Assembly: GCA_002917075.1 (NCBI GenBank)
Contig: NTMA01000012.1
Location: 1 to 64,000, forward strand
Direction of reading: 5' to 3'
Length of the DNA stretch: 64,000 nt
Source of the DNA: Hawksworthiomyces lignivorus
Taxonomy: Eukaryota > Ascomycota > Sordariomycetes > Ophiostomatales > Ophiostomataceae
A program made the position numbers and the translations under genes. Shown here in pieces: positions 25,982-39,280 of this stretch. The notes below the pieces were generated by a model that saw nothing but the letters and a program-made list of their open reading frames with translations, was not told where the DNA came from and searched no databases. Positions within the stretch are counted from its first letter, which is position 1, and each line of letters opens with the position of its first letter.

Positions 25982-27607
25982 TTATTCATTCGGCACTTCT
26001 TCCAGCGTCTGGTAGTTAAATACATACACAAAATCATCTACGGTGCCCTCCGCCAGTAAGTCTGATGTGCTCTGGGGTTGTAGGTCTCTCTCACGTAGAT
26101 GTCTCAGCCTGAGAACGTCTTCTATATGAACAAATTTATCATTGGCATTTGGCACCACCTTTTGCCTCTTTTTTGAATCTTTTGCCTGCAATTTCGCCTC
26201 CAATTCAGTAATCTGACGGCCCTGAAGGGCCAGGACTCCATTCTTTGCGTCTATGGCATTAGTAGTCTTGCCAATAAGCCGTCGAATTGAATTTGTGACT
26301 GCCTCCTTTTGTCCTACTAAAGTTACGTCTCGCCAGACGTCTTTGCTTGAATGAGGAGTCGAAAAAAACATATCTCCAGACCGTATCCTTCTTTGCGGTG
26401 TTTTCGGTGGTGATTCGGATTGTGTGAAAGTCTTTTCGTTGTCTTGACTATCATCAATCACGAAGCGATTTAAAAACACTTGGCGTATAGAAACTGACCA
26501 AAGACCTGTTGCCTTCCACCCACTCTGAATAGTTGAAGTTGTAAAACTGTCTCGTCGTGCTTTTGAATAACATAAAAGGAAATTTTACTTATTTTTTTGA
26601 CTGCTCTCATCATGTATGGGAAGGTTTGTCATATAGTGACGATATCGTGTTTTCAATGATGAAAAACAACTCACATCAAGAGGTTGGGTGACATGAGACG
26701 TGTGAGCAGGGAGGATAAGAAGCCATACTTTGTTTTGCCAACATGTAAGCATGAATTCATCTGTGATATGACTTTTGTGACCATCTAGTATAAGCAATCG
26801 CCACTGATTTGAGTTCTGGGGAGTTGTCTCAGAGAGGAACAAAAGCTTCAACCATAAGACTGCTATCTTATTGTTGGTCCAACCTGATTTTGTTGATTTA
26901 AATCGCCAACGAAAAAAATCCTCGCTGTGGGAGTCAGGAAAATATTGCTCTTGAAGAGAGTTGTTGGCAAAAATCACACATGGAGGAAGAATCCGGTTAT
27001 CTGCAGAAATACACTCAAGTATAGTGACCCAACCACGAGCTCCAGATGCTCTCACAATCTCTGATTTTTTGTTAGATCTGCCAATAACCAATCCATTTTC
27101 CCCTAAGCCTTCACAAAGGCCAGTCTCGTCCATATTATAACGACGAGAGGGAGGAATGTCACGAACTTCAGGGATGTCGAGATAAGTATCAAAAAAATGC
27201 CGAATATTCGCTTCCGACGCGCCATTCACACGAGCATTTGTAACCGCAGTCCGTCTAGTACTTCGAATTTCAGGGTGTCGAGCCAAAAAAGCAGTCTTCC
27301 ATGACTTCCCAAGCTTTCGTGGACGTCCGTCGAAAGCCAAAAGGTGCTCTGCCACACGTATCATTTGAGAGTGAGTTGGAGCGTAGCCTAGACTGGCTTG
27401 GACAGTAATCCACTTAACTAGAGTATCCTCTAGACGTGGGCCAAGGACCTGCAGGTGTGCCGCGCCTTCGCGATGACTTTGTTGGCCATTTATACGGCGG
27501 TGGAGGGAGGGGACGGGGATGCAGTGCTTTTTCGCAGCCTTTCGAATACTGAGGCCATTTTCCACGTCTCTTTTTGCATTTTCGACATCGATTTCGCTAT
27601 AACCCAT
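25982..27607 (-). pseudogene. pogo-type transposase with one stop codon
   Basis: Translation from the ATG at 27607 gives an N-terminal psq-type helix-turn-helix, a CENP-B-like DNA-binding segment, and a DDE domain with D in YNMDETGL, D in LILDGHKSHI and D in TQPLDV. The last two Asp are 35 residues apart (DD35D). A TAA at 26587-26585, codon 341, interrupts the frame just after the catalytic core. The same frame then stays open for another 200 codons with typical transposase sequence (YSKARR, then IQSGWKATGLW). No intron fits around the stop: the only nearby GT-AG pair would be 29 nt. A single C-to-T change in a CpA context could have produced it. A truncated 340-residue product with the whole catalytic core is still possible. 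Confidence 0.9.
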
Positions 27608-27712
27608 CTTCACAAAGGTCTACCGAAAAAAGAACAGAAAAAGAATGTGTTTTGGTAGAGATTTTGTTGTTTTTGTGGTTATGGGTGAAATAAAATTAAG
27701 GGGTGAAAATCC

Positions 27713-27753
27713 GTCTCGAAAGAGGGGGCGTCTCGAAAGGGGGTGATTAGACT
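27713..27753 (-). repeat. Right terminal inverted repeat
   Basis: The inverted partner of the left repeat, with two copies of GTCTCGAAAG at 27713-27722 and 27730-27739, again 17 bp apart. Thirty-six of 41 positions match the left end. Confidence 0.9.
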
Positions 27754-27755
27754 TA

Positions 27756-28645
27756 TTCCGTTTCCTGCTTTAGCCCTCAGAGAGACATTGCACGCTTCAC
27801 ACGTTTCTTATTAACCTGATTTGCCAGTACGCAATCTTCCGCACTCCTCCAGTTTTCTTGCGTCAAAAAAACTTGATCCAATTTCCCACATCCGCACCCA
27901 CCTTCTTCTCTGGTCCGTATCGCTAGCTACGGAGATAGTCCTCTTTTTTTCACTGCCACAGTCTCCACCCCCCCTGTTCTCCATAGAGATTTTCCTTTCA
28001 GTTTGGCCCTTTTCTTTCTCACAATCTATCTGCCTCCTATTTCTTCTCCGGCCCTGGTTTTCGATGTCTCCTTTCCCCCCTAGTAGCGAGGCAAAGCCAG
28101 TAGAGCAAGCAGAAAGCAAGAAAAGTACCGGCAAAAATCGTCCGTTTTTCGCCATTCTTCCTACCTAGTGCAAGGCCCCCTTTTCTTGCTGTTCTCATTC
28201 CTTGTTCGTTCTCTCTGCTCCCTTTCACAAGATTGCGTACGTATGTAGTACTTTGTATACCCACACAAAGTTTGTTCGCACCAGCGTATTATAGCGCTGG
28301 GTCTCGACCAATCCTTCTCAATCAAGCTTTTTTTTATTAACTAACGTCTCATTTGTATCCGCAAAAGACAACGGGCTTCCCCCTTTCAAACCATTCCCTT
28401 AGAAAGAGCCACGCTTCGCTATTGTCGCGGACGAACGCGACACTGTGGTAGGCAAATTTAACACAAGAAACCAAAAAAGCTTGTCGCAATAGTAGCCTTT
28501 TTCACCCTTCCTCAACCACCGCGGTCCTATTACTCTGTTCACTTCTATCTTCGACTTCTTTTCTCTCTCACGGATCTGCAAACTAATTCGTGTCAATTTC
28601 TTCGCCAAATATTTTCTTCTCTCGTCAACGTCTACCTCAGTCAAT
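27756..28645 (+). promoter_or_regulatory. Transporter promoter and leader
   Basis: About 890 bp between the transposon and the transporter start, rich in pyrimidine runs on the plus strand as is usual for fungal promoters and leaders. It contains a GTACGTATGTA word near 28237. The transposon now separates it from the mutase upstream region. No gene was seen in it. Confidence 0.5.
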
Positions 28646-30140
28646 ATGAGTGGCGAAGAAAAGATGCGGGCTTCGGGTGAAGGCCTTCGCGAGGCTGCTG
28701 CTGGCACCTCCGCCCCTGTCTTGCCAACCGTCAATCCAGACGTTGAGAAACCGCAGTCTCCCAAGCCCTCGATACCGGCGGCCGCCTACGTGATGTACGT
28801 TTTCTCGGCACTGCTTCCCTCCTTCCGGCGTTCCTCATTCTGCCCCCAACCGCATCCTGTGCGTTTCGTTCTACTAACTATCCGTCTTCCATTGCAGTGC
28901 CTGGATCGGTTTGAGCTCATCCGTCATTCTCTTCAACAAATGGATCCTCGATACCTTGAAGTTCCGTATGTCGCTTTCCGTTTCGGAGGAACTGCACTGG
29001 CCGCGAAGCCACACAGCAGACGACATTGCAGATGTTTGCTAATGCTTAAGACTACAGGCTACCCCGTTATCTTGACTACATACCACTTGATTTTCGCGAC
29101 TATCATGACCCAACTACTTGCCCGCTACACCACTCTGCTGGATGGCCGTAAAACTGTCAAGATGACGGGCCGCGTCTACCTCCGTGCCATTGTGCCCATT
29201 GGCGTCTTCTTCAGTCTAAGTCTTATTTGCGGCAATTTGACTTACCTATATTTGAGCGTTGCCTTCATTCAGATGCTTAAAGTTAGTATTGCGTTGGATT
29301 ATTTATGGGTTATATTGTGATTACTAACTTCTCTAGGCCACAACGCCTGTTGCTGTGCTCTTGACCAGCTGGGCTATGGGTGTTTCTCAACCCAACCTGA
29401 AAGTTTTCCTCAACGTTATGGTCATCGTCTTTGGCGTGGTCCTTGCTTCCCTCGGCGAGATTCGCTTCGTTATGATCGGCTTCCTCTACCAGCTCGGAGG
29501 TATCATTTTCGAGGCTTTCCGATTGACCATGGTCCAGCGTCTGCTGAGCTCTGCTGATTTCAAGATGGATCCCCTTGTGTCGCTTTATTACTTTGCTCCC
29601 GTCTGTGCTACCATGAACCTAGTGGTAGCCCTTCTATGGGAGGTTCCCAAAGTGACAATGGCTGAGGTCAACAGCGTTGGGTTCTCTATGTTCTTCCTCA
29701 ATGGGCTCTGTGCCTTCCTGCTTAACGTCTCAGTCGTCTTCCTGGTAAGTGGCCCATATACACCGGTTCTGAAAGAGCAATCGTTACATTTTATGTATTC
29801 TAATAATACTCTATAGATCGGCAAGACTTCCGTCCTTGTTCTGACCCTGTGCGGTGTTCTGAAAGATATCATGCTTGTTGCAGCATCCATGCTGATCTGG
29901 GGTACCCCGGTCACGGCTCTTCAGTTCTTTGGCTACGGTATCGCCCTTTGCGGCATGGTGTATTACAAGTTGGGCTATGACACTTTGAAGGGCTACTTTG
30001 CGGATGGCGGGCGCAAGTGGGCTGAGTTCGGCGCCACTCGCCCGGTCCTGCGCAAGCTCGTCATTGCTGGCGGCGTCTTGTCGGTTGTCTTCTTGGTCTT
30101 GAGCTGGGCTAGCCCAAGCAGCTTGCCTGTCCGGTTATGA
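28646..30140 (+). CDS. TPT-family nucleotide-sugar transporter
   Basis: A multi-pass Golgi/ER membrane transporter of the triose-phosphate/nucleotide-sugar (DUF250) family. Five exons join in frame: 28646-28794, 28898-28965, 29058-29281, 29337-29744 and 29817-30140, giving 390 residues. A polar cytosolic N-terminus of about 45 residues is followed by roughly ten hydrophobic segments. Family landmarks include SSSVILFNKWIL, the RYPVILTTYHL junction, FSLSLICGNLTYLYLSVAF, IQMLKATTPVAVLL across an intron, and the late GKTSVLVLTLCGVLKD and ALQFFGYGIALCGMVYYK segments. The substrate cannot be read from sequence. As I recall, Aspergillus fumigatus glfB, a UDP-galactofuranose transporter, neighbours its mutase gene glfA, so this is a candidate glfB equivalent. 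A general triose-phosphate-type transporter is the alternative. Confidence 0.9.
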
Positions 30141-31329
30141 TTGCATACAGCTTTGCAGATTTTCGGCCGTGGAGGCCCGCTACCTCGGACCCTTCCCCTC
30201 AACTTATAAACAAACACTAGCATAACATCATTGTCAAGCATGCAACTCTGTCTCTCTGTTTTAATACACGCAAGTGGCCTTTTTTTTTTTCCTTCGACAT
30301 ATTTTTCTCGCTAAGAAATCCCCCTTTTGGCACTTGCTGGGAGTACTCGTACAACACGAAACAACAAATTGAGCAGAGGACAATCCTGAGTCCTCAGAAG
30401 CAGAGAATTCCCAAATACATATTTTTAACACCTTTTCACTCATCTTTGAGTCTTCATTATTTCCTCTGATTCTTTTCTTTCTTTCCTCACAGCTTGATAC
30501 GACCACAAGCTATTTAATATGAGAAATCCGACACGGGTTGCTTTGTTTGGAACAGATCGGGTGCGGAGCGGACACATAGTGTGAACTTGTTTTTATATAA
30601 TGGTGGATGGTCACAAAATGCGCGGTATGATGCTTATTTGAGATTTGTATTCTTTTTTGGTGTTTTAGACTTTTGCGAAGCCGGATAGACATTTTGGCCT
30701 TGAAAATAAATAAATCAAATTTACGAGTTAGGTGTATAGTAATAGACTGTGCTTCATAGGGATTATCGCACCACTCTCAAACTTCACTTTCGAATGGTAA
30801 ATTCCAATACGGAAGATATATTTGTTCAAGTTTTTTTTTTAGAGATTTTTGTGAGTTTGGAGGACGTATTATACACTCCCCCTTCTGCCTGTTGCCACCT
30901 CTGCATAGCAGACACCCATTTTCCCTTTCATCCCGATTCCTTATTTTGTGTTCTTTGCATGTTCCATTGTGCGAAGAATCTTAACGCACATGCTGCACCA
31001 TCACACCTATCAAAAATCTCGTTTCGTTGACTTTGCCGACAATTCACTGCTCTATTCTGACCGCGTCCCAACTTGTAGGAGTAAGTCGTGCGTGACGACC
31101 AGGGTCATCATAGAAATCGTTCGGAAGCGTTAAAAAAATCAAGCGAAAGGGTAACGAAAGAAACGAAGACAAGCATAGAAAGAACAGGATGTCGTCAAAT
31201 ATAGAACTCATTTTTGTTTTTTTATGTGACCGCTTTTGCAACGGATGACCGATACATCATACCCTTCCCACGAGAAGACCAAAAAATGGCAAAGAGTAAA
31301 TAGGAAACACACAGCGGGCCATTCAACGT
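30141..31329. other. Convergent 3' spacer
   Basis: About 1.2 kb between the 3' ends of the transporter (plus) and eL27 (minus). It holds T and A runs consistent with 3' processing signals and short frames without similarity. Nothing else was seen. Confidence 0.55.
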
Positions 31330-32106
31330 TTAGAATTCTGAAATAGTTAGCATAGTGATATCATAAAACGCATGTACAAAATGGTATTGCTAGGTGGTGC
31401 CTAGGAGAAGAAGTCTTACTCAGAGGGGTGAAGAACCACCGGTTCTTGCCGCTTGTGTACCGCTCCTCGAGCACCTTCTTGACCGTCTTCTTGGCCTCCT
31501 CCCGTTGGCTGACCTCCTTGAAGGTGTCGTTGGAAATGACGCCCTTCAGACCCTCCAGCTCCAGAGTGTAACGGGTGGGCATCAAGTGGTTGTAGTTGAC
31601 GATCTTGATGAACGGCTTGACCTTGCTGCGCTTCTCTTGCCGCGTCTTGGACATGCGGCGAGTGATCTTAGATGGGTAGCGCTCGATGCCGGCGACCAGG
31701 GCGTGGCCGAACTGGTGCAGCTTGTTACCGGCGTCGACCGGCTGGATAATGACAACCTATAAGATTGGGGAAAGAAGCTGTCAGTCTCGATCTCAACCTC
31801 GATCTCACAGTCCCCTTCTCTTTCTCTCTATGTAGACATCCCGCTTTCTAGTCCCTCTTCTCCTTGCGTCTTAATCCTCGATCACTATGTTTATTGGAGC
31901 CGCCTCCAGCCCCTCGTCTTTCTTTTGTTGTAGAATCGGCCAAACGTCGCGCCCGGAACCAGACAGTTCACAATTTTTTGTTTCCGGCATTTCTTGTCTT
32001 ATTCCTCGCTTCCGACTGCTTCTTTTCTGTCGTTTCTCACCTTCTTGCCAGCGTATCTGCCACGCGTAATAATGGCAACGCGGCCGACCTTAAGGAACTT
32101 CACCAT
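31330..32106 (-). CDS. rpl27: 60S ribosomal protein eL27
   Basis: A structural protein of the large cytosolic ribosomal subunit. Three exons join in frame: 32106-32041, 31756-31420 and 31337-31330, for 136 residues, the normal eL27 length. The protein starts [20 protein letters not shown], continues with the KOW-type [12 protein letters not shown] segment after intron 1, and ends [10 protein letters not shown]. The last exon is only 8 nt and supplies part of a Lys codon, Phe and the stop. It is inferred because exon 2 has a gtaaga donor, a ctaac branch point and ttcag acceptor lie about 80 nt downstream, and the resulting LKF end matches the conserved LRF/LKF terminus. Without it the frame would read into about 20 unrelated residues. 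It is divergent from NCE101. Confidence 0.95.
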
Positions 32107-32607
32107 TGTGAATTGAATTAGGTGTCCCTTTTTCTTTAACTCGGAATGGTGGGCGGTAGATAAAGAGGGCCGACGAAACAGAGAGTTTGCTGAAGCGAGT
32201 GTTCGGTATTCGAAGGGGAAAAAATATGTCGGTTGTCGATGATTGCCGTCCGAATTGTCATTTGGCCTAGGAGAGGTTTAGGTTTTTTTTTTTCCTTTTC
32301 GCTCTCTATCGAATTTCAGAAAAAAATTATTGTGTGGGCAAAAAATTACCAACTGGGGCCAGAAATCTTTCGTTTTCATTGGTTTAAATTGTGACTAAGC
32401 TAACTTACATTGTGGGTCTAGCAGCGATGTTTATCACGTGCTTTGAGTTTAGATGGTCGCGAATTTCTTTCTCCACCTTTCCCTCAAGCACCGACCCGCA
32501 ATCCTACCAGCCGCCTCCGAGCTGATTCTTTACGACAAGACTACGAAACTCTCTACAAGAGGTAAACAAGAAACGCACACTTCTTGGGTCTATATCTTGC
32601 AATAACT
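32107..32607. promoter_or_regulatory. Divergent promoter eL27 / NCE101
   Basis: A 501-bp bidirectional promoter. It contains a CACGTG hexamer at 32435-32440, a long T run preceded by GTTTAGG near 32275-32292, and pyrimidine-rich sequence leading to NCE101. Which element drives the ribosomal gene is not clear from sequence. Confidence 0.6.
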
Positions 32608-32891
32608 ATGCCAGCTCCAACATATATCATCTCTCGGGTCGCTGACCCCATTTTTGCCGTCTTTATTGGCACCTCGGCGGCCGTAACGCGGATCAACCGG
32701 GAGCAAAAGGAGAAGGAAAAGACAACTCAAGAAACTCTTGATGCTGTGAAGAGGTGCGTGTCCAAGTAGCTAAAATATGGTCTCTTCTATTATATCTGCT
32801 ACATGACGTTAAGGTTGAACCACGTAATTTTTTAACTAATTTCAAAACAACTAGGCGCTTCGGTGGCTTTGGTAACAAGCCGGCAGCATAA
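32608..32891 (+). CDS. NCE101: NCE101-like small membrane protein
   Basis: Two exons, 32608-32753 and 32855-32891, give 60 residues. The product matches the NCE101 family: a PTYIISRVADPIFAVFIG opening with one membrane segment (about 8-26), then TRINREQKEKEK and a basic, glycine-containing tail. In yeast NCE101 was linked to non-classical protein export; its molecular role in filamentous fungi is not settled. The intron has a gtgcgt donor and a taactaat branch region, and an AG|G codon is completed across it. The ATG at 32608 was chosen because the conserved N-terminus begins there. Confidence 0.88.
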
Positions 32892-33115
32892 AAAGCTATA
32901 CCTGTGATCAATCTTGGGGCATACTTCCTTGGCCACGTGTATATCCGTTCTCGAGAAATATATTCGAGAAAATCATCCTTGACTTCCATCTTCACCGATT
33001 TGGCAAAAGATAGCCGGTATTTGGACAATTCGCAGATGTCCTGGCTGTCATATTTCGGCTCAGCGCCGCTCTTCTTTAGTTATAAGAAAGAATCTCAGTC
33101 TTCCCTCTTTTCATC

Positions 33116-33955
33116 TCAATAACCAGAGTCGTACTCCTTCTTCATCATCTGCTGGACCATCTGTCCGCACAATTTTGCGGTTGGGTTGGTCCCGACAGCC
33201 AAACCGCGCGCAATTTCGTTGCCAAAACGACCTCCCATGGCGAAGTCACGAGACGCTGCCTCTTCAAAGTCTAGCTTTGTCCAGCTAGCCTCCGGCCTAT
33301 TGATACATCTGTTGCACATTTGGCCTGATTCCATGCACTTGGATGTGGCGTAGTATATAGCAGCTCGCTGAGTAAATGCGAGTGAGAGGGTCTTGGCTGC
33401 GGTGGGCGACAGCACGGCAAAGAAAGGGCTCGATGGCATTAGCAGCGAAATGGCCATGTCAAGATCTGACAATGTTGTGGCGGCCGCGTCTATTCGTTCT
33501 TTCTCCGTGGTAGCTGTGCCTTGGAGGAGGGCTTCGGTACCGCGGCCGCAACGGCTGTTGTTGCTGTTTGCGTCATTATGCGCAGTGTGCTCTACGAGCA
33601 TGTCGTCTCCAAAGAGGCGTCGCAAGGCTTGAGCTCGGTTGTTTCTTGCACTCGCATATGTGGGATTTTCAGTGATGAGGTCCCCAAGATCTGCAACACA
33701 TATGCGATACGTTTCTATTGGGTTCCTCAGTGATGTCGGTTTAAGACCTGTGAGCTCCATGTCCACTTGCTGCATCGCTAGGACCAATTCACGTTCCTTC
33801 TCACTGATGGAAGCATATTTGATAGAATCAACAATGTGTGGATCTTTCGGCAATGAAGTGTCGAGCTGTAAGGCGCTTGCCGGGTTGGATTCCGGGTCTC
33901 GGATCTTGCCAAGGACGTTGACGTCTCGTTTACTCAGCGAGATTGAACCAACCAT
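33116..33955 (-). CDS. TTC36: TTC36-like TPR protein
   Basis: An intronless gene for 279 residues. Features of the tetratricopeptide repeat protein 36 family are visible: a first helical pair before ENPTYASARNNRAQALRRL (about 117-140), then LSDLDMAISLL, FTQRAAIYYATS, and the C-terminal FEEAASRDFAMGGRFGNEIA block ending in NPTAKLCGQMVQQMM. Two features are not typical of the animal protein: a polar Asn/Ser insert after the first repeat and a cysteine group (CMESGQMCNRC) in the third. The ATG at 33955 is taken as the start; the open frame extends further upstream without an ATG. The gene is divergent from 4-hydroxyphenylpyruvate dioxygenase, the enzyme that mammalian TTC36 is reported to bind and protect from degradation. 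A similar role here is inference. Confidence 0.85.
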   Translation of the reverse strand: MVGSISLSKRDVNVLGKIRDPESNPASALQLDTSLPKDPHIVDSIKYASISEKERELVLAMQQVDMELTGLKPTSLRNPIETYRICVADLGDLITENPTYASARNNRAQALRRLFGDDMLVEHTAHNDANSNNSRCGRGTEALLQGTATTEKERIDAAATTLSDLDMAISLLMPSSPFFAVLSPTAAKTLSLAFTQRAAIYYATSKCMESGQMCNRCINRPEASWTKLDFEEAASRDFAMGGRFGNEIARGLAVGTNPTAKLCGQMVQQMMKKEYDSGY

Positions 33956-36154
<2,199 letters not shown>

Positions 36155-36599
36155 ATAGTGTTTTATCCCATTAAAGGGCGTCCACCTCATTGTAATGGAC
36201 ACTCTGTAAAAGTGACCCAAGATTGCTTATGTTATGGAAGGAATAGCCAGATTTAAAACAGACTACCTACGCTGCGCTGCCTTTAACGAATTAATTAGTT
36301 TTGTTCGATTTGGATGCCTATACGCTCTCCAAATTATAGTTAGTGTGCAGCAACTACCTATCTCGCAAATCTAGTTTTTACTTCATTAGCCTCTAACTAA
36401 GAATACGGTGCACTTTCTCCCTCTCCGGGAGGCAGACGATGGCGTGAAGCAGTTGTTTATGTACACATCAACAAAGATTTTTTTTGCTCATGCCTTTTTG
36501 CAAAGCTATCCCAAGTCAAATTAGTGTAATTCTTATACTTCCTTTCACACTTCGTCTTTTTAGGCAGGCCATAATACAACCCCTCATCCACCCAACGTC
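36155..36599. other. Convergent 3' spacer
   Basis: 445 bp between the dioxygenase and the ankyrin-dilute gene, AT-rich, with no gene or recognisable element. Confidence 0.6.
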
Positions 36600-39280
36600 T
36601 CAGACCTCTTCATTTTCCCAGTCCTTTTCACCGAACATTGGCCGTTTGTTGCCATTGTTGTTATTGGTGCTCTCCAGCTTCGCCAGGAACTCGGGCGGGA
36701 GAGTTGGGATGTACTTATGCTCCCGCTCCCGATTCACACCACCAAATCCAGCACCATATGATACCAACATATCTGTCGCCGACGGAAGTGTGAAGGGGAG
36801 CATCAGCGCCGGATCAAGCAGAAGGTGTTCTGGTGCATCATCTTCTTCATCCCCTACACTGTCTACATTCGCTGGTGTCGAAGGCGTCTCAGCTCCACCA
36901 TTCGCATTCGTCTTTTTGGACGGCGTGGCAGGCGCATCTGCTGCCCCTTCTAGCTTCGCGTCTACCCTTGCCTGGGATGTCGGTGCTGCCGCTTGCTTGG
37001 CTGTCTTCTTGGGGGTCGGTGACATTGTCTTTCGGCGGTTTCGTAGCTCTTCGCGCCGCAATGCCGCCTCTCGATGGATGGACACAAGGTACTTCATAGC
37101 ACTCTTTGGCAGACCTTTCTCACCTACTTCGGGCCGATAGTGTTCTGCTGCATGAATGAGTTGTTGTGGGCTTAGTGCTTTGAGCTGTTGCAGCGTTCCA
37201 ACTAGAGCTTCCAAGTCATCCGCACCCAGGGAGGAGAAGCACTGCAACCATTGTAGCATCTGAATAACAGGTTCCAAATGGCGGCGGGCTGCTTCAACTG
37301 TAGGCTCACCAGATGACCGCATTTCGCCATGCTCATAGTGTTCTGGTACGCGGTTGTTTGTCCGTGCCCAATCTTCTAGAATGGAAACGTTCATGCGGAT
37401 CTGCATCGCCTTTGTGCGTGCCAGATATTTCCGGTTGGACATGATACGATTGAATAGCTCTGCACCAAGCCAGTAGAGAAGTTGCGAAATAATTTGCGCT
37501 GTAATAACTGAGTGCACATCGTATAGATCAAGCACAAACAAGGTCGATGATAAGAGTGACGTTACGTTGCGTGGTGCTGGCTTGGCCCGCTGCTTGGGCG
37601 ATGGGGGTCGCAATCGCCTCTCTAGTGGTTCTTCTTTGACTTCCTTTTTACGCTTGAAGATCTTCCATTCATTTTGGAAGGTGATATCCTCAAAGCCTGG
37701 GATGGTCTCGTGATCTAGCATAGCAGCATCCAGCACCTTGTCCAACCGGCGCTCTGCATCCCGAACAATCAAGATAAATATCTCGTTAATGAGCTCAGCA
37801 AGATGCGCCTGGAATTCGGTTGTGGCTTCCACTAAGCCTGCATCCTTCTTAAGGTAGTGTAGCAACAGCGTAGCATTGGATATCCAAAATGCCAGAATAG
37901 TCATATCCCATTGATGCTGCTCCACCACGTCGTTGATTTTATCCATGGCCGTTACCAATAGTTTGGCCAATAAGTCACGGCTGGCATGGTAATACGCATA
38001 GCGTGCACTTAGGAATATAACATTGGCTGGAACTGGCTTTTGTGATGGGGAACGCTGTGGCGTCATGTTGGTGATGACAATATCAAGAATCCGATTCAAG
38101 TCGGCTTCCTGAAAAACAAACATCTGATCGTGAAGACATCGTGTCCAATCGAATTCTTGCTGTTCTTCTTCGAAGTCATCCACTGGCTGGTTTATCTGTC
38201 AGGACTTAACAAAATCATCAAAAGAACGTGTCGGAGAGGGTCAGGTGATATACCTCTGGCTGGTCATCAATGCCAACATTGCCAAGATCAACTTCCAAAT
38301 CACGAGCGCTCTCCATCATCATGCGACGGCGCATCTCATTTTCGGCCATTTCTTCTTCAAATCTATCTTGTGAAAATCCAGGATTATAAAAGTCGTCCGT
38401 GACACCAGCGGTGCCAATATTGTAGCCGCTATCATGCAAATAAAAGGACATTTCGCTATCTGGCGGGACAAAGTCAAAGGCAGTCCGGCCCGACGACGTT
38501 TTTGCGTCGGTTGACGCTCCGTTGTCAAGAAGTAATTTGGCGATTCCTTTGTGTCTGTTCGTCATTGCCCACATCAAAGCGCTCCAGTGGTTCCGGTCTT
38601 GTCTGTCGACATCTGCACCAGCGTCGATAAGGATCTTCACAGTGGCTTCGTGGCCAAAGCAGCTAGCATAAATTAGTGACGGCGTACCGTCTTCGTCGGG
38701 TGCGTTGATGTCAATAAATGGCCGTGCCTTGCCAGCCAGTATGTTCTTGACTTGATCAGCGTTTCCATTGCTAGCCGCCATGTTGAAAACCCTTTGCAAC
38801 GTGGTCCGCTTCTCATCGTCTGATAGCTCCTCACTTGATGCTATAGTGTCTTCATCTTCTGCCACTGCAGAATTAGATAGTGCTGCCTGAGCCGCTAACA
38901 TCTCCATCAGTCGTGTATCACTATCAGGTACAAGGCTCTTCGTCAAGTCTTGGCTATAGTTCGGGTCGTTGAGTGTGAGTTCGCCAAATTCGAGCGGTTT
39001 GGCGAGCATAGGCGACGTCAAGAATTGAGATTGCCCTGCTAAACATTAGCAAATTAAGAATAACAGAAAGCATGATTCGTTCCCTCCACCTAGAACACGC
39101 ACCTTGCCACCCGTCATACAGTTCTGTTTCTGGCACAAGATCCGTGGGCCGCCGCCGGTCGTCAAGGGATTTCGGCAGGTCTGATGGTAGCGTCCGAGTC
39201 TTTGGTATACCGCTTTCATCTTCAGATCCAAAACCACCGCCACCCCCAAATACGTCGGGTTCCATATCGGCTGCATCCAT
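36600..39280 (-). CDS. Ankyrin repeat and dilute (DIL) domain protein
   Basis: Three exons, 39280-39103, 39035-38254 and 38195-36600, join in frame into 851 residues. The N-terminus is acidic and Gly-rich. Ankyrin repeats span about 130-245 (EDGTPSLIYASCFGHEATVK, then NHWSALMWAMTNRHKGIAKL and GRTAFDFV). A DIL domain of the myosin-V cargo-binding type follows at about 370-700, with TILAFWISNATLLLHYLKKD, LFVLDLYDVHSVITAQIISQ and ARTKAMQIRMNVSILEDWAR. The tail is Ala/Thr/Lys-rich and ends in a conserved-looking acidic block. There is no motor domain, so it is not a myosin. The likely role is a cytoplasmic adaptor in transport or cell-cortex processes, which is inference. The in-frame GTG at 38183 is not a start: the exon continues upstream to the acceptor at 38196. 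Confidence 0.9.

Larger units (their letters stand above)
25899..27753 (-). mobile_element. pogo/Fot1-type DNA transposon
   Basis: A 1855-bp Tc1/mariner-superfamily element. Inverted terminal repeats of 41 bp (25899-25939 and 27713-27753) begin with AGTC and differ at five positions. A TA lies immediately outside each end (25897-25898 and 27754-27755), the expected target duplication for this superfamily. It carries one transposase gene on the minus strand filling nearly the whole length. The ends look intact, so it should still be recognisable to a transposase supplied elsewhere, but its own coding frame has an internal stop. It lies in the shared upstream region of the mutase and the transporter. 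Confidence 0.93.

Noticed and set aside
26585..26587. Intron explaining the break in the transposase frame
   Set aside because: The two halves are in the same frame and the only GT-AG pair near the stop spans 29 nt, below workable intron size. A nonsense codon is simpler.
38183..38195. Separate DIL-domain gene starting at 38183
   Set aside because: That position is a GTG, and the frame runs on upstream to a good splice acceptor that joins in phase with the ankyrin exon.
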